Positions 42,901 to 51,059 of a DNA stretch of 56,225 nt are shown here, piece after piece. The notes below the pieces were generated by a model that had not been told where the DNA came from, made no database searches, and worked only from the letters and a program-made list of their open reading frames with translations. The stretch spans positions 1-56,225 of the IMG/VR virus record IMGVR_UViG_3300046787_000077. One strand, 5' to 3'. The position numbers and the translations under genes were made by a program. Source of the DNA: a virus. How positions within the stretch are numbered: the stretch's first letter is position 1; every line of letters starts with the position of its first letter.

Positions 42901-45900
42901 AGTCAATGGTTTCACGAGGTGCTATTACACCTTTTCAACAATCAGCTATTTTCAATGGGTTAAAGTCTAACCTTGCTAACCCAGCTATGCTTGATAAATT
43001 CATTGCTAAAGTGCAACAAATTATTGAGAAAGCAGATTATGCAAAAGACTTGTTTGATGCCAATAAACTTAAAGGTAGAATATCTAGTATAGCAAAAAGA
43101 AAAAACTTATCTCCTGAAGATAAGAACATTGCTAAAGGATTTACTTCTATTAACCCTGATTTAGTAACTAACCTACCTGAATACATAAATAAAGCTACCG
43201 CATTCATTGAGTCTGTGTCTGCTCCAAAGGTTGTTGAGGGTAAAACAGTTAAACCTAAAGTAATTAATTACAAGGAGTTTAATGATTACCTAAACAAGCA
43301 AGCTACAATACAGCAGAAAGCATTAGATGATGCTATGTCGGCTAAATACGATAAGCTATTGGAGGAGGGGAAAGTTACCAGCGATATGAATGTTGCTGAT
43401 ATCGAGGATTATTTAAAAGGTGTACAAGAAAACCCTAAATCATTTGATTACCCTAAGTCTGTTCAAGTACTAAAGGACTCTAGAGAGTTCTTTGAGGATT
43501 CAAAGAAAGAGGTACTTGAGATGATTAAGAATGGAGAGGTTGATAAAGAAGACCTACCATTGATTAAGAAGTTTATTGACATGAACTTGCTTAGAATGTC
43601 ATCAATTGATGCGTTTAAAGCCGCTAAATCATTAGAGAACTTTATTGTTAACGGATCTACGGCAAACATGGGTCTTATACTTGACACATACACAGGTGCT
43701 TTGAAAGCAGATCAAATGCTAAAGTTGCTTGAGTACAAGAAGCGTGTTGTCGATAAAAAAATAAAGCTAGGAGGCTACAAAAAATATGTATATGCTTTAG
43801 GAGATATTCCGTATTACTTAAGCAATAAAAAAGTAAAGAAGCTATCTGATGTTTACCAAGAGAATTGGTTGAAGGAGTTAGGTCATATAGATAATTTTGG
43901 TTCTACATATTTTGGGAAACCATGGGAAGATATAAAAGAGGCGATGGGATATGATAGAATTGAGCAAGGAGCTGTTCAAACAAAACAAGCAGTAATTGAT
44001 TTCTCTAATAAAATAGAGGAGAAGTATAAGGATAGGAAAAATGGTGAGCATAATTTCTTAACATCATATACAGCTAATGAATTGGCTATGGTTGGTATTT
44101 TGTACAGAGAGGCAACAAATATGGATACCAAACAGTATTTTGATGAAAGAAAGAAAAATATTAAAGAGACTATTGAGTACTTAGAAGAGCAAGAAGAGAA
44201 TAAGGACTTAGCTGAAAGACTTCGTGATATTTACGAAAAGTTAGATATTGAGAATGCTACTAGTGGCAAGGAAGTTTTTGATAGAGCTAATCCTGTTATT
44301 CGTGAAGTACTTAATGATTACATCTCTGAGTATCAAAAATGGTATCCTGAGTTTGCTAGAATTGCTAAAGAGCAGTTTGGTATTATACTTTCACCTGATG
44401 CTAACTACTTGCCTGACTTTTGGGAAAAGACTGTTGACTATGATCCAGAGGCTGACGTGTTCTCGACAAGAGGATTTAGTATCGGTCATGATATTGTTAA
44501 TACAAAGCCAGCAGGAAACTTTATTGCACCTAAATACCCTGATGGATTACCACGAAACGCAGATGGTAGTGTAAATAAAATTATTAATTTTGATTTCTTT
44601 CAAAATAATAACAGAGCACTTACATCTACTATTGGTAATGTAAAGACTGCACCTGGTATGAATCAATATTTGGGCTTTGTTAATTCACCTGCGTTTAGAT
44701 ACATTATCAAGAATAAGTACTCACGAGAGTTATTTAAAGATAAGATGGACTACACTATTCGTAGTTTGACTAATAATGCAAAAACTCCTAAGTCGGGAGC
44801 TATCTTTGATTTCTTAGCACCACTATATAGTTACCTTGGAAAGGCAGGTGCTAGATTAGGACTTAGTTCCGCTTTTGCGGCTAGTAAGCAGACTCTACCA
44901 TTGTTCTTAAATACATTAACTTACTTGAATAAAAATTCAGGTAAAATGCTTGAGGCAATGAAGATTATTAATGACCCTAAGGTTATGGAGTGGATGAATA
45001 AGATGCCATATACAGTTAGTGTAAGGAGTAAGGAGTCTGTTACGTCTATAGATTTTGCATCAAAGTTATTAGATAAAGGCGATTACTCGACTAAGGATAA
45101 GGCCGCAAAGTCAATTAAGAGTGCCTTGGATTTTATTATCGATAAGCGATTAGTGCCTGCCGATGTTTACATTGCTCGTACTTCTTGGCTTGCTATTTAT
45201 TTGAACGAACTACAAAAACTTGGTGTTAAAGACTTTGATTTTGATGGGTATGATAGCCCAGAAAGTATTAAAGCAGCAAAAGAAGCTGAGCGAATTGTCA
45301 AAAAGGAGCATAACCAAAGTATGTCTGAGCTATTGCCTAGACTATACTCAGGTAAAGACTCTGCAAGAAAATTCGCTAGGATGGCTTTTGGTCCATTCTC
45401 TGGATATTCAATGGCAATGAAAGATAAAATAAAAGCTAACTCAGCTATTTTATTTGACACAAACTTCAAAGCAACCAAAGAAGAGAAAGCTGATGCAGCT
45501 AAATCTATGGTGGCTACATTGATAGAACAAACTATGTTCAATGGATTAAGATGGGGTATTGGGGCATTTTTTATTGGTGTGGCTAACTACATTGATAATG
45601 AGGAGGAAGATGAGGATACTAAAACACTTAAAGCAATGCAGGAGGCTCAAAGGATGGGTACTAGCACATTGCAATCATTTACTGGATCACTTCCCTTTGT
45701 AGAGGAAGAGGCAGAGCAATATGCTATAAATGGGTTGTTAGACTTAGTTGACTATCTTCACGCTTATATTACTAATAAAGAAGATGGTAAAATGAGTCCG
45801 GAGCAAGAAGCTGCTTGGAAAAAGTTTGAGTCGGGTGGTGAAGAGTCTATGCCTGAAACTTATGAGGAAAAACAAAGAAAGAAGACAAAAGAGAAAATAA

Positions 45901-46256
45901 ATAAACCATTAAGAATATTTATTCCTGAGACAGAAGGTAAGTTCGATGCAATGATGAGCCTAATGGGTGGTACGACAGCTGTTTCTTATGAAGTTGGCAA
46001 AAAGGTTATATTCGACAACTTTATGGAGCTATATAAAGGAGGATACACAGATAAGTACGATAAATTCCATCCATATACCGAAGAAGAAAAGCAGAAAATT
46101 TTGAATAGAATGTATTTGGCTCCAGGTGAAATAACAGTATTCCCTACCGAGTATAGAAGCATTCAGAATAAACGTAAGAAAAACTTTATTAAGAATGTTC
46201 TTAAAAGAGAGGATTATGATAAAAAAATGGAAGCTGAATTCAATAAGATGAACTAA
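39909..46256 (+). CDS. Giant internal virion/cargo protein (2115 aa)
   Basis: 2115 residues, the largest gene in the window. The N-terminus has two copies of a 27-30 residue repeat (KRLYDQLSKDKLYTKSYDEF / KRLYNTLKEQNLYTKSEQEF). Next comes a coiled-coil region, a membrane-like helical stretch (about 350-560 with Gly/Ala-rich segments), an acidic Pro/Gln/Glu linker (about 685-735), and a long helical C-terminal half with SAFAASKQTLPLFLNTLTYL near 1655, which recalls LPD-type domains of phage polyvalent proteins. It is probably ejected with DNA. No muraminidase motif is visible. It ends at the bidirectional terminator. Confidence 0.78.
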   Translation: MDNGKRLYDQLSKDKLYTKSYDEFVNQFGSPDGQKRLYNTLKEQNLYTKSEQEFVGQFWSKKKDQTQGMVSATPSETTKPSLVSKGQIVTGPSASFGQSGSKLLAQEPTKQELPSTEGELLRAPEKPKPYNLKDKSWLENKQDVNALSKGVIEKSKLVASDIKAFNADSKSFQDDLNSFQQLAELNPSDPQLITLQKDLQKRQEELNQRSQALNNQASEVDVANLELKKKAVANYKKKAEQGNWGGALWNSIINGLESSAQGFQRSTIDAGIELLDLMGIDYASKEKKAELRNQVIKESKGKLTEEDINSKVKDLSKKEVINTFKPILKKGYEEVKSKGTTEEFIQEKKKEGILPLATLGIAESLPIMASGGYGRFATGAMQTYASLNEQMDNDPALASMDENERKKITLPIAIISGYLEDVSFGRLLKQGAPALTPVVGKFVSAVLSKIPANATMDLIGKATKEFAESTAGKLLLKTAESAAKSYGVEAETGALQSSAEMITKEIYDKANNIDLFKNPEILSKEFLGKVIYDANVEGIGGLIMGAPIMAAQSALKGKDLSNDDFVAMKSLIQDPENAQLTISKITTDLSTGVITKEDAENQLKALNESKRILDLIPDQIPVESQRKAFTILADNAKIESELEQMSKSIVGKDPNLVTDVTASMKEKEAQIEKNNQELSKLPKNAVQEQTTSEVPVQPETGVSGEVEEGEPQAEPQVPTEEVKVEEVAQPTEMSQEEWTKVQDLADRIYNGEEITAAEDLQMQQNYPKAIESLLSKKQEPSETPKATKLSDEQNSAIKNGIKKAEDLVKAFPKRQPLAVKEKAITEFQKTNQEYIDADQTQKEEMIRQMNYSLGTAKKVSPPSVKKVLGIKPTMILVDEMKSLQEKLKLQEKAAKSGMDFANKAKKLVNLTLKKLPKGALDTKAINSLLTALDGKAETAEQRSVIIGKVLDIFKKSEDKVAISNAKLVSSQIEAEIRGAKKGADFVKRITKSLSETLKSMVSRGAITPFQQSAIFNGLKSNLANPAMLDKFIAKVQQIIEKADYAKDLFDANKLKGRISSIAKRKNLSPEDKNIAKGFTSINPDLVTNLPEYINKATAFIESVSAPKVVEGKTVKPKVINYKEFNDYLNKQATIQQKALDDAMSAKYDKLLEEGKVTSDMNVADIEDYLKGVQENPKSFDYPKSVQVLKDSREFFEDSKKEVLEMIKNGEVDKEDLPLIKKFIDMNLLRMSSIDAFKAAKSLENFIVNGSTANMGLILDTYTGALKADQMLKLLEYKKRVVDKKIKLGGYKKYVYALGDIPYYLSNKKVKKLSDVYQENWLKELGHIDNFGSTYFGKPWEDIKEAMGYDRIEQGAVQTKQAVIDFSNKIEEKYKDRKNGEHNFLTSYTANELAMVGILYREATNMDTKQYFDERKKNIKETIEYLEEQEENKDLAERLRDIYEKLDIENATSGKEVFDRANPVIREVLNDYISEYQKWYPEFARIAKEQFGIILSPDANYLPDFWEKTVDYDPEADVFSTRGFSIGHDIVNTKPAGNFIAPKYPDGLPRNADGSVNKIINFDFFQNNNRALTSTIGNVKTAPGMNQYLGFVNSPAFRYIIKNKYSRELFKDKMDYTIRSLTNNAKTPKSGAIFDFLAPLYSYLGKAGARLGLSSAFAASKQTLPLFLNTLTYLNKNSGKMLEAMKIINDPKVMEWMNKMPYTVSVRSKESVTSIDFASKLLDKGDYSTKDKAAKSIKSALDFIIDKRLVPADVYIARTSWLAIYLNELQKLGVKDFDFDGYDSPESIKAAKEAERIVKKEHNQSMSELLPRLYSGKDSARKFARMAFGPFSGYSMAMKDKIKANSAILFDTNFKATKEEKADAAKSMVATLIEQTMFNGLRWGIGAFFIGVANYIDNEEEDEDTKTLKAMQEAQRMGTSTLQSFTGSLPFVEEEAEQYAINGLLDLVDYLHAYITNKEDGKMSPEQEAAWKKFESGGEESMPETYEEKQRKKTKEKINKPLRIFIPETEGKFDAMMSLMGGTTAVSYEVGKKVIFDNFMELYKGGYTDKYDKFHPYTEEEKQKILNRMYLAPGEITVFPTEYRSIQNKRKKNFIKNVLKREDYDKKMEAEFNKMN

Positions 46257-46263
46257 TAAAAAT

Positions 46264-46285
46264 GGGGACCATGAGTCCCCTTTTT
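46264..46285 (+). terminator. Bidirectional terminator between convergent blocks
   Basis: GGGGAC (46264-46269) pairs with GTCCCC (46275-46280), 5-nt loop, then TTTTT on the plus strand. On the minus strand the same stem is followed by ATTTTTATT, so it can stop both the late plus-strand and the minus-strand transcripts. Confidence 0.85.
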
Positions 46286-46308
46286 AATTAATCACCTTAT
46301 ACGCAATT

Positions 46309-46662
46309 CTAACTTAAAAATCTTAGTTTGTAAAGTGTAGAGCTTAATAACTCTTGAGTGTTGTCAACCATTTGTTGCAAGTAACCATCGGTTAAAGTAC
46401 CACGGTATCCTTCAAATGCTGTCATCTTTTCTTTCAAGTAATCTACCATGTCAAGACCTTCTTCTAATTTAAAAGACTTGTATCCTTTGACAATACCATA
46501 CTTACCTTGGTAAGCCTCAACGTAAGCGTCAAACTGATCAACAATGCCGTCATATAATTCATTCAAAGCCTTATGCTCCGCAAATGATGATGTCTGTAAG
46601 TGTGCGATGTGAGATACATTCTCAATCTCCATTAATGCACTAACGTATTCTTGAACTGTCAT
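46309..46662 (-). CDS. DUF5856-like ferritin/Dps-like helical protein
   Basis: 117 residues, all helical. The order SHIAHLQTSSFAEHKALNELYDG, VEAYQGKYGIVKGYKSF, and a C-terminal helix with LLSSTLYKLRFL matches what I recall of DUF5856, a Dps/ferritin-like family in phages. The pattern His-x(n)-Glu-His with Asp residues could bind metal. It has its own promoter box (46678-46685) and is the last gene of the minus-strand block. Oxidative or DNA protection is a guess. Confidence 0.7.
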   Translation of the reverse strand: MTVQEYVSALMEIENVSHIAHLQTSSFAEHKALNELYDGIVDQFDAYVEAYQGKYGIVKGYKSFKLEEGLDMVDYLKEKMTAFEGYRGTLTDGYLQQMVDNTQELLSSTLYKLRFLS

Positions 46663-46677
46663 AATATTATCTTTTCA

Positions 46678-46685
46678 CAAAAATA
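46678..46685 (-). promoter_or_regulatory. -7 box for the DUF5856-like gene
   Basis: On the minus strand the sequence reads TATTTTTG, 15 nt before the start codon at 46662. It allows expression independent of the upstream endonuclease gene. Confidence 0.5.
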
Positions 46686-46699
46686 CTAAAATATATTCA

Positions 46700-47110
46700 C
46701 TAGTCGTGCAATAAATATTCTATTGCATTTATTAATATATTAATATCATCACGCAACAAGCCAATACCACGGTTGCACTTATCACATAATAATCCTCTAA
46801 TTCTGCCTGTGTTGTGATCATGATCCACGCAGAAATTAAATTTTTTAGTACTAATTATTTCAGATATATGTTTTTTACATATGCCACAACAATTATTTTG
46901 CTTTAAAAGCATTTCATCGTATTGCTCGATTGTCATGTTATATGATTTTTTTAAATCATATTTTCTCATATAATCACGTGACCTTTGTGGTTTTTTACCT
47001 TTTTTAACACAATCGATACACCTAGACTTGTATCCGCAAGGTCTATTATATCTCTTGTGGAAATCCTCTAAAGGCTTTTCCTGTAAACATTTAGTGCAAG
47101 TCTTTTTCAA
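46700..47110 (-). CDS. Recombination endonuclease VII-family HNH nuclease
   Basis: 136 residues. An N-terminal zinc ribbon (CTKCLQEKPLEDF ... CIDCVK) and the His-Me/HNH core of T4 endonuclease VII family: CCGICKKH, DHDHNTGRIRGLLCDKCNRGIG, with catalytic DHDH and zinc Cys pairs. The start is a TTG that overlaps the metallophosphoesterase stop by 2 nt; no ATG is in frame after the preceding stop. It could be a Holliday-junction resolvase used in packaging or a mobile nuclease that invaded the operon. Confidence 0.85.
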   Translation of the reverse strand: MKKTCTKCLQEKPLEDFHKRYNRPCGYKSRCIDCVKKGKKPQRSRDYMRKYDLKKSYNMTIEQYDEMLLKQNNCCGICKKHISEIISTKKFNFCVDHDHNTGRIRGLLCDKCNRGIGLLRDDINILINAIEYLLHD

Positions 47111-48237
47111 AATATATGCAATAATCTAGCTACTTGTCCATTATTTTTATGATGTATAAATCCTTCAACCGCCTTAGGACTATGAGCGTATCCGGAACGA
47201 TGGTGCCAACTATCGGTACCACTGGGAGATCGGAGAGACTCGACGCACACGCCCATATAATCCTTAGAAGACTTGTGGTGCACGTGATGAGTATAAATGT
47301 AGCGGTGTTTTGAGTCTGCCCACTCTTTACTTGCTTCATGAGCCATTAATAGAGGTAAGTCTGATACCTTAGCCCCGTCTCCGTGTGTTGTACCAATTAG
47401 GTTTGACCCATATTGTGTGTACTTACGGTGGGCAATAGAGCAATCAAATGTGATGTTTGGATTATTATGGAACCAAGACTCGATTGCATCGGCTAAAAAG
47501 AAGCCATTAGTGTAATCGTGGTTTGATGGATTAAATACAAAGTGAACGTCAGCTATACCAACCAACATCTCAATGACCTCGATATATAGCTTCTTAGCGA
47601 CTCTAAAGTTGTCGTACCACATTCCATCCGTGTCCTGTGGAGTTCCGCTCGTAGTCGTACGTTTTGGGGTGTCTATGTGAAGGATGTCGTTGCCACCTAC
47701 AAAAAGAATCTTGTCGATGTTAAAACCTGATGCTTTCTGTACAATTCCACGTACACCTTCAAGTACACGCTGAACAGCAATCTGATTATTGTAGTCATCG
47801 CCAGTCTCAAAAGAGGAGGCTAACTTACCTATGTGAATATCAGCTGGGTCAACGACTAACAGGTGCCCATCCTGAATGTTACTGCGATCTAACTTAGGAT
47901 ATACAGGTGCGTGCTTCTGCATCTCAGCCACGATATCAGCTCGCATGTCATGATATGTTTGCACCGGGTCTTTCTTGTCAACCTTGACAAAAATAGACTG
48001 CTTATCAGTCTTCAGCCAGTAGTGCGACACCTCACCGATTGGTGCACCTTCTTTATCACACTCATCGTTTAGGCTGCGATGTTCTATCTTTAAAATGTAT
48101 GCGGATACTTTTTTGCGTATAGTCTCGACATTTCTGTCGTGCATATTGTAGTGCTCTTGGACTCTTTTAGCAATGTCGGCTTTGTTAAGGTCGCCTTGTT
48201 GGTGTAGTTCTAGTGCGTATTCTAGGTAAGGTTTCAT
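47107..48237 (-). CDS. Calcineurin-like metallophosphoesterase with N-terminal HTH-like region
   Basis: 376 residues from the ATG at 48237 (a GTG lies one codon upstream). Residues about 1-60 look like a helix-turn-helix (LNKADIAKRVQEHYNM). Then the metallophosphoesterase signatures follow in order: DPADIHIGK, GGNDILH, NPSNHDY, THGDGAK and YTHHVHHK, all metal-binding residues present. This arrangement occurs in phage proteins related to Mre11-like nucleases, so DNA or nucleotide phosphate processing is likely. The downstream nuclease start overlaps its stop. Confidence 0.85.
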   Translation of the reverse strand: MKPYLEYALELHQQGDLNKADIAKRVQEHYNMHDRNVETIRKKVSAYILKIEHRSLNDECDKEGAPIGEVSHYWLKTDKQSIFVKVDKKDPVQTYHDMRADIVAEMQKHAPVYPKLDRSNIQDGHLLVVDPADIHIGKLASSFETGDDYNNQIAVQRVLEGVRGIVQKASGFNIDKILFVGGNDILHIDTPKRTTTSGTPQDTDGMWYDNFRVAKKLYIEVIEMLVGIADVHFVFNPSNHDYTNGFFLADAIESWFHNNPNITFDCSIAHRKYTQYGSNLIGTTHGDGAKVSDLPLLMAHEASKEWADSKHRYIYTHHVHHKSSKDYMGVCVESLRSPSGTDSWHHRSGYAHSPKAVEGFIHHKNNGQVARLLHIF

Positions 48238-48385
48238 CACGTAATTGATTTAATTTTTCGATTAGAATTGAAATAGAGTCTTGAAGGTCTTCATACTCTT
48301 TGTCTATAAGAGCCTCATATATCTCGTCTGTCATCTTATTGATGAAGCGAATTGTTGTGTTAGTATAGTCAATATGCTCTTTCAT
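48185..48385 (-). CDS. 66-residue helical protein
   Basis: 66 residues from the ATG at 48385 (a TTG start two codons upstream is possible). It is a charged helical protein (TNTTIRFINKMTDEIYEALIDKEYEDLQDSI) with a basic end rich in Arg/Thr/Pro. It lies after the terminator and before the metallophosphoesterase, whose start it overlaps by 53 nt; the overlap is longer than usual, so confidence is moderate. Function unknown. Confidence 0.5.
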   Translation of the reverse strand: MKEHIDYTNTTIRFINKMTDEIYEALIDKEYEDLQDSISILIEKLNQLRDETLPRIRTRTTPTRRP

Positions 48386-48394
48386 AAACAAATA

Positions 48395-48428
48395 AAGGGG
48401 AAGTGTAAAACGATAAACACCTCCCCTT
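48395..48428 (-). terminator. Minus-strand terminator after nrdA
   Basis: AAGGGGAGGTGT and ACACTTCCCCTT (minus-strand orientation) form a 12-bp stem with one G-U pair and a 10-nt loop, followed by TTTATTTGTTT. It closes the RNR operon before the 66-aa gene. Confidence 0.75.
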
Positions 48429-48509
48429 CAAAAAAATTATCACTTTAACCTTTGTAAATTTAGTTAAATATCTAATTACTTGTACATTTTTAATAAAAAA
48501 TTTATAAGA

Positions 48510-48560
48510 ACCCATTTTCAAGGACACCACCGACCAAAGCCTGAGTGGTTTTAAATGGGT
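48510..48560 (-). other. Structured 3' untranslated element after nrdA
   Basis: Between the nrdA stop and the terminator lie two nested inverted repeats: ACCCATTT/AAATGGGT (8 bp, outer) and ACCAC/GTGGT (5 bp, inner) around a 14-nt loop. The rest of the 140-nt gap is AT-rich with no gene seen. It may be an mRNA-stability or regulatory hairpin; no known class is recognised. Confidence 0.4.
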
Positions 48561-48568
48561 AAACCCTA

Positions 48569-50347
48569 TTAACCATCACAAGATAAGCAATCCGGATCCG
48601 TTGCACGTGTAGCAATATCAGCACGCAACACAGACTCTGTACGCATGTAGTACAATGTTTTGATGCGTTGTCTCCATGCCTCCATGTGTACTTGATTAAT
48701 CCACTTAGGTGTAGCCTGAGATGGGAATGCTAGGTTCAATGAAACAGATTGGTCAATGTACTGCTGACGGATACCTGCCTGCTTAATTAATTCTAATTGG
48801 TTTATCTCCTTGAATGTTTTGAATACATCCTTAACTGGAGTAAGCATATCATCTGGGTAATCATACACATCGTTAAGATGCTTAACCTTACCCTCATGGT
48901 AGAACCAATTGTCAAGCTCTGCGATGTCTTGTACCGAGCCACCATCAGCTAAGATTTGATCCCAAGTTTCTTTGGTGTTAATACCAATCTTCTTCAATAC
49001 TTTCTCGAGCTCTCTGTTCTTGCGAATGAATGTACCCTTAGCTGACTGGTCTGTGAATACGTTAGCGGCCCAAGGTTCAACCCCAGCAGATACGTTACCA
49101 CTTAGCTTGGAATTGGATACAGTTGGAGCAATTGCACGCAAGTGTGTGTTACGCATTCCTGTCTCTACACACCACAATGGCTCACCATACTCTACAGCCA
49201 TGTCACGTGATGCACGCTCAGACTCAATTTTAATCTGAGAGAATATCTTACGTGTCTCAAATTGAGCAAGCAATCCTTCGAACGGAATACCTTTCTGTTG
49301 TAAGTATGTATGCCATCCTAGTACACCTAGTCCAATAGCACGACCTTTCTCAGCAAAGCGAACTACGTTCTCAAATCCTTTCATGTTCTTAGCTTTCTGA
49401 ATGAACTCCTCAAGCACACCATCTAGGAACCATGTAGCTACATAGATTAAGTCTGTGTCTTTCCACTCGTCATACTTAGCTAGGTTAACGGAAGATAGAC
49501 AGCACACAAAGCTATGGCTTTCATCTGTATGCAACACGATCTCCGAACAGATGTTAGTCATGTATACCTTCAAGCTATTCTTCTTGTATGCCTCAGGGTT
49601 CTGCTTGTTCACGTTACCCTTGAACATAATGTATGGCTCACCTGTAGCCTTACGCTTCTGTAGTAGCTTACCCCACTTGCGACGTGCATCTGGGTCCCCA
49701 TCTTCTAGCTTACGCATAAACTTATCACCCACTACAGCACATTGGTGTAGGTTTAAGCACTGGCGATTCACATCACCCTTAGGCTCACGAATCTCCAACC
49801 AATCCTCAAAGTCTTTGTGCTCAATGTTAAGGTTGCTTGATGCCGCACCACGACGCACATTACCTTGTGATGTTGCAAGAATAGTAGAGTCAAAGATTTT
49901 AGTGAATGGGATAACACCATCAGATGTTCCGTTCTTAGATATCTTTGATCCTGCAGGACGGATGCGATTAAAGCCTACACCTACTCCACCACCATGCTTG
50001 GCAAGTAGCATCATCTCTAAGTTTTTGGTACCAATGTCATAGACTGAGTCAGCTATGTCAATACCATAACAAGAGATAGGTAAGCCACGGTCGGTGCCTG
50101 TGTTAGATAGCACAGGTGTTGCTAGGTTTAACCATCCATTCCAAATGTATTGAAAGAACTTGTCAGCCATCTCAGGCTTACCAAGTCTGTCAGCTACAGC
50201 ACGAGACACACGTGCGTATGCATTAATTGGTTTCTCTCCTGCAAGCAGGTATCCACCTGAGATTGTCTTTACGTATTCGGGTGAGTTACCCCAAGCTGGG
50301 AAATCTACATCTAGTTCCCATCCTAGGTTCTCTGCGTGATTAATCAT
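48569..50347 (-). CDS. nrdA: Ribonucleotide reductase class I, large subunit (NrdA)
   Basis: 592 residues, short for NrdA because the N-terminal ATP-cone is missing (starts MINHAENLGWELD). The active site is complete: LPISCYGID (thiyl-pair Cys), TNICSEIVLHTDE (Asn-x-Cys-x-Glu) and CCLSSVNL (second Cys), with the phosphate-site segment around RIRPAGSKISKNGTSDG. The C-terminal CLSC gives the redox-shuttle Cys pair. It would make dNTPs for phage replication with NrdB encoded about 0.7 kb upstream in the operon. Three small genes lie between the two subunits. Confidence 0.95.
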   Translation of the reverse strand: MINHAENLGWELDVDFPAWGNSPEYVKTISGGYLLAGEKPINAYARVSRAVADRLGKPEMADKFFQYIWNGWLNLATPVLSNTGTDRGLPISCYGIDIADSVYDIGTKNLEMMLLAKHGGGVGVGFNRIRPAGSKISKNGTSDGVIPFTKIFDSTILATSQGNVRRGAASSNLNIEHKDFEDWLEIREPKGDVNRQCLNLHQCAVVGDKFMRKLEDGDPDARRKWGKLLQKRKATGEPYIMFKGNVNKQNPEAYKKNSLKVYMTNICSEIVLHTDESHSFVCCLSSVNLAKYDEWKDTDLIYVATWFLDGVLEEFIQKAKNMKGFENVVRFAEKGRAIGLGVLGWHTYLQQKGIPFEGLLAQFETRKIFSQIKIESERASRDMAVEYGEPLWCVETGMRNTHLRAIAPTVSNSKLSGNVSAGVEPWAANVFTDQSAKGTFIRKNRELEKVLKKIGINTKETWDQILADGGSVQDIAELDNWFYHEGKVKHLNDVYDYPDDMLTPVKDVFKTFKEINQLELIKQAGIRQQYIDQSVSLNLAFPSQATPKWINQVHMEAWRQRIKTLYYMRTESVLRADIATRATDPDCLSCDG

Positions 50348-50456
50348 TTTCTAAAGATTTAATTAGTTCAAGTAAAAATTCTATCATTTGCACAGCACTC
50401 TCTGAGCTACTTGCATCTATCGAAGCGGTTGACTTATCGGGCAACACTATCTCCAT
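50340..50456 (-). CDS. 38-residue protein in the RNR operon
   Basis: A short ATG frame of 38 codons whose stop overlaps the nrdA start (AATGATTAA) by 8 nt and whose start overlaps the previous gene by 23 nt. The protein is polar at the start (PDKSTASIDASSSESAV) and ends in an amphipathic helix (MIEFLLELIKSLEND). The tight overlaps on both sides support translation. Function unknown. Confidence 0.5.
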   Translation of the reverse strand: MEIVLPDKSTASIDASSSESAVQMIEFLLELIKSLEND

Positions 50457-50733
50457 TTTTATTGGGGAATTTGGCATAGCTAAATGATGTTAAAAAGTTT
50501 GTTAGCGGCTCTATCTCATCAAAGTACATATACTCATCATCAAATATATAAGCCTTCCATGTACTAAGTTTCGCCTCATCGTCTGCATTTGTTATTAATG
50601 ATGTATGCCTAGATACTACATATAAGTAATAATAAAAGTCTTCCGGGTATCCTGACTCATGTTGAGAGACAAGGACTTTCTCAAAACCTAAATCTATTAG
50701 GTCTTGCTCATGGATAGGATGGTGCTTTATCAT
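50434..50733 (-). CDS. Conserved phage protein in the RNR operon (99 aa)
   Basis: 99 residues, alpha/beta and acidic: DLIDLGFEKVLVSQHESGYPEDFYYYLY, a central part with TNADDEAKLSTWKAYIFDDE and the end LTNFLTSFSYAKF. I recall similar 'DLxxLGFExxxVxxEESG' proteins in other phages, without known function. It overlaps the MazG-like gene by 4 nt. Confidence 0.65.
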   Translation of the reverse strand: MIKHHPIHEQDLIDLGFEKVLVSQHESGYPEDFYYYLYVVSRHTSLITNADDEAKLSTWKAYIFDDEYMYFDEIEPLTNFLTSFSYAKFPNKNGDSVAR

Positions 50734-51038
50734 TCCTTTATGAAGACTCCGTTAGTTGTTTTTCCCTTGCGATGCTTAATCTCGTTCCATGCGGAGTTCA
50801 ATGCTTCCTGTGGTGTTAACCCACATTGCATTGTCAAGATGATAAGAGTAACGAACGTGTCACCTAAGCCGTCGATCAATTCATCAGGCTTGTTCTTGCT
50901 GATAGCGGAGGCCGCTTCGCCCAGCTCCTCAATTACTTTTACAAATTGAGACTTTACAAATGATGGGTCAATCAAACCTTTGTCGTTAGCCCAGTCATGT
51001 ACATTAATAATTAGTTGGTCAAAAGATAATTCTTCCAT
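50730..51038 (-). CDS. MazG-like nucleotide pyrophosphohydrolase
   Basis: 102 residues, all-alpha NTP-PPase fold. The metal-binding motif E-x-x-E ... E-x-x-D is present: KVIEELGEAAS followed by DELIDGLGDTFVTLIIL. It would hydrolyse (d)NTPs or ppGpp to monophosphates. In phages this is thought to keep nucleotide pools or the stringent response suited to replication. It lies between NrdB and NrdA genes, in keeping with that. Confidence 0.87.
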   Translation of the reverse strand: MEELSFDQLIINVHDWANDKGLIDPSFVKSQFVKVIEELGEAASAISKNKPDELIDGLGDTFVTLIILTMQCGLTPQEALNSAWNEIKHRKGKTTNGVFIKE

Positions 51039-51059
51039 TGTTATTATATTTAGTTTAAG

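Noticed and set aside
44248-44574. 108-codon plus-strand frame inside the 2115-aa gene
   Set aside because: It is out of frame with the long gene, with no start signal or recognisable content.
49455-50042. 195-codon plus-strand frame opposite nrdA
   Set aside because: NrdA motifs on the minus strand explain the region.
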